Assembly: GCF_000006565.2 (NCBI RefSeq)
Contig: NC_031470.1
Span: forward strand, 1,614,954 to 1,678,953
Length of the DNA: 64,000 nt
From: Toxoplasma gondii ME49
Taxonomy: Eukaryota; Apicomplexa; Conoidasida; Eucoccidiorida; Sarcocystidae
Direction of reading: 5' to 3'
Both the position numbers and the translations under genes were made by a program. Positions 1 to 9,323 of this stretch are shown one piece after another (within the stretch, counting starts at the first letter, position 1; every line of letters begins with the position of its first letter). Under the pieces are notes generated by a model. The model saw nothing but the letters and a program-made list of their open reading frames with translations, searched no databases and was not told the DNA's origin.

Positions 1-237
1 TGTAATGCACCACTAGGGTCAACGCACCAATATGTTTTCCTCACACAGTGTCCGGCTAGTCACCAACACGAGTGCCTTGTCACAACAATCAGGGGACTGC
101 AGGGGAATCAAAAATGTGTATTCGCTCTCCTCTTCCCCGATTCCATTTCAGATCTCTCCATGAAGCCAGAAAAATGACGAAACACTAACGCGACGCGTTA
201 TGAGAGAGCCCACAGCACGCCTAAATACACCTCTTAC

Positions 238-1352
238 CTTCGAATATTTGGGGCCCCTCAGCAAAAACAGGCAGTCCACATCAGTCGACGGGACATCAAT
301 CTTGGGTGCTCGCAGCTTTTGATCTCGCATCAGAATTGCTGCAAATGGAGAGGCGACCGGCGCTTGGACTGTCGAAGTACGGAAGCACCGATCAGCGTTG
401 ACTGGAGGCAGAGTTCCAGGTGATGCAGCGTCTAATGATGAGTAGGGTCCTTCATAAATCCAGTTCGGGATAGTTTTCCGGTGGCGACCTCGGCGTACGA
501 CTTTATCCCCAACATTTACCCCGTACTTCTGGAGGATGGGGGCGGCAATGGGACTTATTTCAAAATCGCTGGTGTGGACAGGAACTGAACGATAAGCGGA
601 TTGAACAATTAGACAGAAAAACGACAGTAAGAGACCAAGTGACTCGAGTCAAAATTCTTTTCACCAACAGACAAAAACTGATGCGTTGATAGTTGTAACC
701 GCTTTCAGGACGTGGCACCGTTGTCCCGAACACCCTCTACAGGTATCTGTCACCTCAAAAAATGCTTTTGTTTTGCGGCATTCTACTTAGCAATTGTTGA
801 ACCGTGAACGCTTCAGTAAAACAGGCACTTTGCAGGACGGATGGAAATGATGGTAGTTTTCTACTGCATACCCCTGTTCTTCCAGGCATGCGTAGCGAAG
901 GCAAACAATCCAACATAGAACAGTGTTGAGTTGACGCGGCTTTTCGATGACCCAGAAACGCCTCTTACAAAGATACGTGGCAGTGAGAATTCGAATACTG
1001 GCTCACCGTATTCACTGTATGAAGGCACCACAAGCGCATCGACGACCCATGGCCGTGGAAACACATTCGCGGGATCCAGCTGGGCGTAGGCGTCGACGCG
1101 TTCACCGAGGCCTATCATAATATCCATCAACTGCAGCGCCGAAGCCAATGTCTTCAGGAGTTCTTTCTGCCACCCATTGCCTCCCTGCGGCGACAATCTC
1201 GGATCTAGACTGAATGCTCCTACAGGCGCATCAAGCGGCATGCGCATGAATGCGCCATTTGCTTTAAGATACGTCACAGCCGGGTTCGCTGCCTGCGAGA
1301 TGTCGCCAACCTGGAATTTGCCTGTCACTGCGGCCTCTTCGGATAGAGTGGG
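238..1352 (-). CDS. Partial multi-exon gene of unknown function, runs off the left edge
   Basis: Two adjoining minus-strand exons look coding. The upstream one runs 1352 to about 977: the acceptor is a CAG before 1352 and the donor GTATCT follows 977 (an alternative GTAAGA donor lies about 12 bases further on). It contains segments such as FQVGDISQ, GAFMRMPLDAPVG and VVPSYSEYGEPVFEF. The second runs about 584 to 238 and ends at a clear AAG|GTAAGA donor. It reads in one frame without stops and includes QKYGVNVGDKVV, IPNWIYEGPYSS and LFLLRGPKYSK. With the 977 donor and the 584 acceptor both ends are phase 1, so the exons join in frame. Further exons must lie beyond position 1. The upstream start is not found: it may be a separate gene, or these exons may be spliced from the long frame at 1950-4040. 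I recognise no domain. The composition (aliphatic plus Pro/Tyr, no low complexity) argues for a folded protein. Confidence 0.5.
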
Positions 1353-1949
1353 CTGGCACATGAGAACTGAATACGAACACAGAGAACAGAACACTACAAC
1401 CACGACTTACATCGATAATCGGTTAGATTCAAATTCACAGCCAGGCTCGTTTCGGACGAAGATATATGGCCTCCGGAGCACACCACGAGATAAATCAAGT
1501 GTTTGTGCGGTTCGACACATCCCAGTAATGCTGGCGTGCCGGAAGCCTTGGGTGTGTTATCCTATGGCGTAACTTTACATCTTTGCGTGGCCGACAAGCA
1601 CATTACACCTGGCAACAGACGTCTTGCACGCTGCTGTCTCGGCTTTCGCTCGTATATAGAATCCCACTAGATTCTCGACGACGCTGACTGCCTGCAGACT
1701 ATGGAACTGCGTAGCACCGTTTTAACCAACCGTGTAGTTATCATTCGTAAGCAATGACAGGACTCATCTACACCAAGGATCCACAATGTTCATCTCGCAG
1801 TGAATAAAGCAGCCATTCGTCTTCTACGCAAACACCAGCTCCACGCGAGTAATTGGGGACTCTACTGTTTGCTGATTCCAAGCTAACGCTGTCAGAAGCT
1901 GAGCTCTGCCATTCCATTTGTAAACCTATGCTTCACTTATTGGACTATA
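1353..1949. other. No gene seen: intron or 3' flank
   Basis: No exon-like frame was found on either strand. The stretch separates the stop of the long minus-strand frame from the next minus-strand exons. It may be 3' UTR plus promoter, or an intron if the two are one gene. Confidence 0.4.
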
Positions 1950-4040
1950 TCAAGTGGGAGGAGAGGGCGCAGAGCCAGACCTACAGGATCTCATGATGTG
2001 AGGAAGAACTCCAGAAAATGACCTTTCTCTTCTTGTTATATCGGCAACAACTTTCTCGATGTCTTCCGTTTCTCGGCTTTCTCGGAACTGAGACTTCAAT
2101 GCGCGCCTGACCGCTCGGCGTATCTTCTTGAACGTGAATCCTCGCCCCATTGTTTTTAGAAAATCTGCAAGTTTTCTTCGGGTTGGCGTGGGCCCAGGCG
2201 ACCCTTTCTCGTTTCTATGCTTGCTGATTTCATTAGTGTGATCCTCGGCGATGGAGAGAAGCGCTTTCACAACGCAACCTCCCTCGTATGGACGAGGCAG
2301 GTACTTCCGGAATAAGACCGAAGGATGAAAACCTTGACACGCTTCCTGAAATATGAAGGCCAGAGGATTGAAACCCCCCTCGTTTCCAAATTTCGTCATG
2401 TCGACCAGACACGTCGCCGCCCCCACTGAGCCTGGTTCGCTTCCTTGCACTGTAGAAGCAGGAGCCTTTGCAAACGACGTCGGCAGCGAAACCATTGTTT
2501 GTCCTAATTTTTGTTGGTCTCCTTCCTCAGCTAACACTGTCTCGCCGGTCTGTTCCGTAAGGCGGTAACCCTGAGGTACAGAAACATAGGGCGACAACGG
2601 CTCCTCCACCTGCGCTTCCTTGATAGGCTCTCTTTCTTGGCCCCCCGTACCACGGAACCGTCTAGCGCGATAGCCACCTCTTCGAGATCTATTTATCTCA
2701 CCAAGCCTCCCAAGAAAGATCTTGTTTTGAGTAATCCGCACACGTCGTCGCCGAGTCTCACGTTGGTCACTACTGGAGCCTCCAGCAACGTCAGTCTCCC
2801 CACCAACTGCGCCTCTCTTGGATTCACGTCTGCGTTTTCTCACAGCCCTTCTATTACCCACCCTCCTGCGCCAACCAAGGCCTCGTTTCTTCTTCCTGGA
2901 GGCGGCTGATTCTTCGGCATCATCATCGACACGTGCCTGTACAGCAGCTTCAGCATCCCTTCTTACCCTCCCTCTCAGGGTCCTCCAGCTACGTTTTAGC
3001 GACATCCTCCTCTTCCGCAGGCGCCTCCTCACCCGCCTCGACCCCAGTTTCTTCTCCCCGGTGGCATCCGAATCTTCGGTATCGCCGTCGATACCTGCTT
3101 CTGCATTAATATCTGACCCAACTTCCTTTCCACTTTGTCCGGGGCGCCGTTTATGCCTAAATCCCCGCCTTGTCGGGCTTGACCGAGAAAGTTTCCCGTT
3201 GGTGTCTCCGGATGAGTCCACGTCACTGGCTAACGGGCCAACGTCAGCAGCCTCATCATCCGCTTTTGTCGTGGACTCTGGTGCTCCTTTCGTCCCCTTC
3301 TGTGGCTCATCCAGGCCATTCTTTATCCCCTCAACTGCCGGTTCATCCTCCAACGTGCCGCCCGATGTTGTTGAAGCGACATCGTCACTCGTACCTCCTC
3401 CAACATTTTCGCTACCCCCATTCACACCTTTCACGGCTTCTATATCACCTTCGCTCTCCTCCTGAGACTTGTCCGAGGGCTGCTGGTCTCCATTGGCGGC
3501 TGCCTCACCCTCCGCGATGCCGTCCGTTGCTCCTGGAGAGTTAGCGCCCGTGTCTGGAGTCTCACCCGTGGCGGATGGACCCGACGATGATACTGTTTCT
3601 TGATGAGATGCTGGAGCGGTGTTCGTATCGTGGTTCTCTTCGGCCGATTCCTCTTGCTGTGGCGCCGGAGTCGTGCTGGTGGCAGCAGCGTCGTTGACTT
3701 GTTTGTCTTCTGCGCCCGCTGTCGTAGCCTGGACTTGGAGGAGAGCTCTTCCTTTAGCCTCGTCTCTTGAGTCCCCTTTGTTCAGCTTGTGACCGATGCT
3801 GGTATTTCGGTCAATCTGTTCGGCCCCCCCCGCATGTCTGCTGCTCGCGGTGTTGGGCCAGAGTTGGGCGGCGGTATGGCTGTTCCCTGACGACACGTGG
3901 TAACACGAAGTTTCGACACACAGGAGAAAGAAACATAAGCACGGCGCTAGGAGCAACCGTGGAACTCCAAATCGTGTCCACTTGGGACGACCATCAGCAG
4001 AAATCCCCATCGGTAGCAATGGCCTTGTCTGCTGCAACAT
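1950..4040 (-). CDS. Hypothetical secreted or membrane-anchored protein with acidic and highly basic low-complexity regions
   Basis: A single uninterrupted minus-strand frame of about 696 codons starts from the ATG at 4040-4038; the frame is open five codons further up. Residues about 25-46 form a strongly hydrophobic stretch (LLLAPCLCFFLLCV) after a short basic lead, consistent with a signal peptide or signal anchor. Then follow a Thr/Ser/Glu/Asp-rich region (about 90-290), a very Arg/Lys-rich block (about 290-470) with dibasic clusters such as RRVRRRLRKRR, and a more ordinary C-terminal part with two cysteines that could be a small folded domain (CLVDMTKFGNEGG, YEGGCVVKALLSI). The last 50 residues are again basic. 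I do not recognise a family. Secreted, disordered, Arg-rich proteins are common among apicomplexan secretory-organelle and exported proteins, but location is inference only. The 3' end could be spliced on into the exons at 1352. Confidence 0.6.
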   Translation of the reverse strand: MLQQTRPLLPMGISADGRPKWTRFGVPRLLLAPCLCFFLLCVETSCYHVSSGNSHTAAQLWPNTASSRHAGGAEQIDRNTSIGHKLNKGDSRDEAKGRALLQVQATTAGAEDKQVNDAAATSTTPAPQQEESAEENHDTNTAPASHQETVSSSGPSATGETPDTGANSPGATDGIAEGEAAANGDQQPSDKSQEESEGDIEAVKGVNGGSENVGGGTSDDVASTTSGGTLEDEPAVEGIKNGLDEPQKGTKGAPESTTKADDEAADVGPLASDVDSSGDTNGKLSRSSPTRRGFRHKRRPGQSGKEVGSDINAEAGIDGDTEDSDATGEKKLGSRRVRRRLRKRRMSLKRSWRTLRGRVRRDAEAAVQARVDDDAEESAASRKKKRGLGWRRRVGNRRAVRKRRRESKRGAVGGETDVAGGSSSDQRETRRRRVRITQNKIFLGRLGEINRSRRGGYRARRFRGTGGQEREPIKEAQVEEPLSPYVSVPQGYRLTEQTGETVLAEEGDQQKLGQTMVSLPTSFAKAPASTVQGSEPGSVGAATCLVDMTKFGNEGGFNPLAFIFQEACQGFHPSVLFRKYLPRPYEGGCVVKALLSIAEDHTNEISKHRNEKGSPGPTPTRRKLADFLKTMGRGFTFKKIRRAVRRALKSQFRESRETEDIEKVVADITRRERSFSGVLPHIMRSCRSGSAPSPPT

Positions 4041-5825
4041 ACTAGACAACGGCAACTAGCTTTAACTAGCTGGCGATCCGCACGTTTTAGCCGTACGCCT
4101 GCGCCAGGAAAAGAGGCTTCAAGACACTATATGTCCCTTCCACAACCATCCGTATTTCTCAACAAAACACAGAAGGCATATGCATCATTAAGGAATGCCT
4201 CAACTGGCAAAAAAACCCTTGTTGTTTCCCAGGGCATCATTCCGGGCACACATCGAGGAGTGTCAATGTAGCTGGCTCTGCGCCCGGTCGCGTGCCCGGA
4301 AGACACAGATGTCCGATTAAAGGCCGCCTCCCGAAGGAAACTCGAAGGTAGCGTTGACTCGCAGTCGCTGTTCCGTGCTGAGGTCACGACCGTAAATTGA
4401 CCAAATCTGCCGTCTCAGGAATCACTCGACCTCAATTTAAGTTAGAAGATAAACTGATCCTTCGTTTAATGCAACGTGCATAAAGGGACGGCCAATTAAA
4501 GGTCGTTCCAAGCTTCGCTCAAAGTCTCGGCAGTGGGGAGAACAAGGGATACAGCAGCGTGTTCCTGGTGGCCACTCTCCGACGTAGAGCAAAGCAAACA
4601 AGTGTGATCTGCACAGTCTAAATATGTGGGTCGTCTTTTTCGCAACTGTCCATTCATTTCAATGGCCATCTAGAGAAACTGCCAGCATTGTGGAAAGTGT
4701 CGCAACACTTTTGCCGGTTACGGTCAAGGCGCATGCGGCGCTCGTGCACGGGAAAACGACTAGTCATCCTAACCTCTCAACACGCAGTGGTGCTGGAGAA
4801 TCGCTCTGTTTCTTCCCTCAAATCTTCTTGACGCATTCGTTGTCGTATCACTGCGAGCTGAAGTGACGGCCTCAGCATTATGTCCCTGCAAAGGCGATTC
4901 CCGTGCGACTGAGCTAACCGCCTGTCTTGAACTTGTCTTCCCTGGCAGCTGCGCGCACAACCGCATAATCGCCCAGTATTGGCAATCTCTTCTTCATCCG
5001 TATGTCTTGTCTATGAAGAACGTCGTGCATCCCATTCTGCAGGTGAGGGTCTACAGAGCCAGCCGTATGCATAGGAAGGTGACTTTGAAGTTTGGCGGGA
5101 TTCTCTACATCCGTATCGGGGGACATTCCCGGACTTCACCGAATGATGGCTTTGTTGCTTCCCGCTATTAGATGTTGCAGAAGCCGACCTTCCAGTATTG
5201 TCTGATTAGTACGCCGACAGCGAGAAATATCCAAAGGAGATCGACATGTGCCTCGCGTGGGCGGCGAGACGATCAATAATTTAGTAGCCGTACTCCTTTC
5301 TGAAGATTGAAAGGTTTTTCTGGATGTTAAGGGACCATGTTTTGCCAGCGTCAGATCAATGAGTTCAGATGGTGACACAAATTCACTAGCATGATGTTGA
5401 GGTGGAAATACAAAAATGTGTCCAGTTCGAGGCAAACCACCTGGCTCTCGCCTTCAATTTGGCGCGATTGCGTTGGTGGCGCAACGGAAGAGTGTTGATT
5501 TGCATGTGCCGAAGTAGGGCTCCCTTGTCGCGTCATTCTCTGGTGGAGCATGCATGCCTCGACTAGACGATCGTTCTCGAATGTGTCATTGCAGGTACGC
5601 CGCAGTCTAACTCGATTCTGTTACTGGCGACAAGACGCCTCAGAAGAACCGGAAGAACCGCATATTTTACGCGTGTATCGGGGGCCTAGTTCATTGGCAT
5701 TACGGCCTTACCTCTTTTGAGCGTGTGGCAACTCCCGATCGCTCGCATGAGGAATGTTCTGTCGACAGCAAAGGCAGAGTGGTGTTCCCTGACTGGCTGG
5801 AACACCTGCTTCTTTGTTTGTTAAC
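4041..5825. other. No convincing gene: divergent 5' flanks
   Basis: This region lies between the 5' end of the minus-strand basic protein (4040) and the start of the plus-strand SAYSvFN gene (5826). Open frames here are under 105 codons and show no family resemblance. It presumably holds both promoters; I see no distinct motif I would defend. Confidence 0.4.
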
Positions 5826-7623
5826 ATGGACGAGCATCGACGGGGAGACGACGATAACGAATTCGCCCTCCGCGAATTCTTCTCAGTCGACTTAAGAGCC
5901 CTGTGCACGTGTAAGTTTGATATATGAAAGAAACACTAAGATGGAATAAAACTCACCATGCTGCAAAGGCCATTCGAGAAGATGGACGTTTAGGAAGTAT
6001 ACTGCATTGGGTATCTACAAAGTGGTAGCATTGTAAATGCATGCCTGGACAGCTTCTTCATGCTTCTGCCGCCTAATTAATCCGTGCACGACGACAGTGG
6101 TTCGGAGGCGGGTGTGGAAGGATGCACACGGGCTTGTACAGGAGTTTCAGGTTCTTCTTGAGCCTTCTATATCCCATTCCCAAGTCGAACGCGAATTCAT
6201 TCAACATTCGAAACGTGGTTGTCGCCCTGTAAACAGACTTTGTGGATATCGGGAAATATGGTCCCGTGGGAGGTGCTCGTCGACAGTGATGCTGTGGAGT
6301 GTCTGCAAACACATTTTCGCGGCTTGAAATCTCTGTGTGCAGGTTCTATCATTTGTCATTTGATTGCTTATCTTTCTTGGGTATTTCTGTTGCTGGTGCC
6401 TGCTATTCAGGGAGGAATGCTTTGCGCTTTGTGGCGACCGTGTTCACGGTTTTCGCCATTCGACGTTTCGGCACCTTGTAAGGACTATTACGTCACTACG
6501 TTGAGCTGGAATATCAGGTGTCGTCGAGGAGATTCTCCTCTATAAGGCACACTGAAGATCGGAAAACATAGCAGCTTCTGCGTTTCGGTCGTTGTACGGT
6601 GAGGGAACGGCTTCCCGCGAGACTTGGCACTACCGTATCTGTTAACCCTGGGCATTATTGAGCGAATGCACCTGCTCAGCGTCCTTTTTTGTGGCAGCTG
6701 CTTAGTGTAGCGCGTGAAGTTCCTGTCCACGGTAGTGAGAGAATTTCACCAAAATTATTGTGTGCCGACCAATCTTCCTCTCGGTTGCAGCATCTACAAC
6801 ATAGCTTGTGAACTTGGTGTTCTGCAGAACAACTACGGTTGACCGTTCGTTCTTGTGTTGTGGCGTGTTCAAAGGGCAGGAATCCTGATTGGCTTTTTCC
6901 TGATTCTGTGGAATCTGAGATACAACGGAACTGGAGACGGGATAAGTGCATATTCGGTCTTTAATAGAGGCGTCCGACATTTGCTTGGGGATCTTCGTCC
7001 TGCTGACATCGACAGACAGCTGCGCAATGCTGGCCCGGATGGTAAGCGTGGTGAACCTAACTCCTGCTACCAGAGTACGCCGCCTGGTCCAAACGGATCT
7101 CTCGCTGGCTGATTTTCGTTCTCAACTGCCGCTACAAATATCCGTTTGTAGGTTCCGCCCCCGCAAGCACTCACGTTCCTCTTTTCATATGTGTGCTGGC
7201 CACTCCCGGAAAACGTCCCTTCTCTGATACACCCTCGGCAACCGTTCCAGATAGAGTATACTCTAACTGCAACATCATTTGGAGGAGTTGTGGTATAGGC
7301 TGCATAGTGCATTGGTGTCCGCGTCACAGGATGGGAACACACTGCCGCATTTGGCGAGGCCACGCGCGCCAGTTAAGATAACAAACCAAGCGATGCATTA
7401 GAAACCATTAATGTCCCAGTATGTGCGCATGACTGCCAGTACTTGCACATCATCCAGTATGCCTGTTACTAGTGGTTCTGTGTCGGTAGGCGACGAATCA
7501 GATGATGACATCCTGGTGTTGAACGGTCCGCGGGTTGCTGGAGTCCACCGGTCTCGTGATGCGAACAAGAGGTGCCCGTGCGGCAGTGGAAAGAAGATCA
7601 AGAGATGCTGTGGAAGAGACTAA
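5826..7623 (+). CDS. SAYSvFN-domain membrane protein with C-terminal SEC-C zinc motif (SAYSD1-like)
   Basis: Five exons join in phase: 5826-5910, 6237-6272, 6411-6477, 6875-7041 and 7490-7623, giving 162 residues. The start is the first ATG of an open acidic exon ending in an ideal donor (GTAAGT). Residues 44-57 and 62-76 are two hydrophobic segments, possibly a membrane hairpin. Residues 87-93 are exactly SAYSVFN, followed by the family pattern RG..HLLGDL...DIDRQLR. This is the SAYSvFN domain of human SAYSD1, an ER protein reported to sense UFMylated ribosomes stalled at the translocon. Residues 147-160 are CPCGSGKKIKRCCG, a textbook SEC-C motif, the zinc-binding tail found in SecA and many other proteins. 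The acidic N-terminus and DESDDD before the tail look like flexible linkers. The acceptor of exon 4 (TTCAAAG) is weak, but phase and domain continuity support it. The gene converges on the GH81 gene. An ER location with a ribosome-linked role is inference from the family. Confidence 0.85.
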
Positions 7624-7663
7624 CAAGATCTGGATTTTTTAACAATAATGCAGCACGCTACCC

Positions 7664-9323
7664 TTACGACCATATTATCCAGCGGAACATCCCGGGGCTG
7701 CTGGGGGAACTGAATACACGTACCACCAAGCCGCTGCGCTGGCATGAGGTTGCAACACGCCCCGATGATACAGTATCTGGCCTGATTCGTATACTGACAT
7801 GTTTGATTCAACGGTAACATCATAAACCAGTCAGTACTATTCCTTCTGTCACGGTGCACGATATACTCGGTGGATTTCGAAGGAGCAGTGTATCTGGTGA
7901 TAGGTTCGTAAGTCTTCTTCGGACTGACTCGGGACACGGCGGCTGTTTTTCCGCGATTACGCGTCAATGAGAAGTGTTGCTGGGATGCTGCTTCATTCTG
8001 GTTGTGGTTGTTGGAGGCATTTTTGTGTGATTCGAGGAGTAGGTAGGCTTAGTCGGGGGGGGGGCATGGATGAGATCTATGGTATGTTCTATAGAATGAA
8101 GGACCACGTGTGATGTTTTCCCCTGTAAACTGATTAGGGTGTTCGCGGATCCATTCGCTGTGAAAACCGTGAGCTACTTGCTCACCAGCAGATTCCCAGG
8201 AAGTAAAAGTCAGCTGCTCTATTCGTTGTCTAAATCGAACTCTGTCCAACTCATGCTTTACCAGAGTTCCATAAATACACTGGAATGTGCCCGCTGACTG
8301 CGGTACCTTAAATTTTTACGCGCAAGCTTTCTTCAAATTTCAAGGCTCGTCAGAGGGGATTCACTTCTGGTTTACACAACAGCTCGTATATAGTGGACGT
8401 TGAGTAGAGCGCATTGAGTGCATTGCTTGATGTCTTGTTGACTTTCATGTCATTTAGATTCAGCAGCCTGTACCGAGCTAAGTGGTATTGTCAGACCACG
8501 GTGCAGCAGCGCGAGCATCTCCGGGGCTTCCTGGTCCTGTGCGGCAAAAAGGCTTTCAGAAAGGAAGCACCTGACAGGGTTACTGACACAGACGTGTTGC
8601 AAATGTCTACCAGTACGGTACCAAATGAATCCTTTATCGGCACTTAGAAAAACAATTGGAGAACAAACATTTACGCTCGTCAAAATATTGCAGAGACAAA
8701 AACCTGGTGGGTAGAAAACAAGTGTCTCCGTTAGGCTGTAGGCGACGACACCGTGCAGTGGCGCTAACGAAATTTCCCGGCACTCTGATGGTAGCCGTAG
8801 TCACATAAATCCACTGCCGAAACCGACATGAAAAAAGACAGCTTCAGTGTCGCTCCTCCGTTCGACAGTGAAACCCAGGTGCCGCGTTCGCTCAGAGACG
8901 GGCCTTGCTCCTGTAAAGGAGACGAGGTTGTCATCTTGCATATGGTTCATGCCGCCTTGATTATTGCATTTTCGCTGGCAGGTTCAAGTGACGGCTCGAT
9001 CCCATTCGCCAACTTGCGATGGTAGAATAAATTCGCCATTCTTCTGGTAAGGCTCACCGACGGGACATCGGTGGCAAAAACGATAGCACCACCAGAGTGT
9101 TGGCAGCCGATCACTGCTTTGATGCAGTGCATAGGAACGATTCCACCGAGGTAGTCATTTTTCAGTCTACGCGCTGGAGAAAAAGAGGAATTTAATATAT
9201 TCTATAGCGACCGTTCCCATCCTCTGCGTCCAAGATAGTCGGCGCGCCTCCTAGCGCATGTGTCATGGCGACAAAGAACAACGCGTTCGAGAGCGTATGG
9301 ACTCCACAGTCGAAGCTCTTCAC
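7664..9323 (-). other. GH81 gene, C-terminal exons and extension
   Basis: Exons 9323-9212 (DCGVHTLSNALFFVAMTHA, resembling the GH81 C-terminal helix), 9173-9058 (DYLGGIVPMHCIKAVIGCQHSGG), 8279-8186 (HELDRVRFRQRIEQLTFTSW), 7781-7724 and 7709-7664 are all phase-compatible in series and continue from the exon ending at 10072. The first uses a GTCGCT donor. After the GH81 domain this leaves about 110 residues that I do not recognise. Stop at 7666-7664. Confidence 0.7.

Noticed and set aside
2818..3465. 215-codon plus-strand open frame
   Set aside because: It is the antisense shadow of the Arg- and Glu-rich frame at 1950-4040; Ser/Pro/Leu-rich output is what the complement of such codons gives.
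6098..6230. Possible extra exon of the SAYSvFN gene
   Set aside because: It has a usable acceptor, but its only phase-compatible donor would leave a 19-bp intron before the exon at 6237. Joining 5910 directly to 6237 keeps phase and gives a smoother protein.
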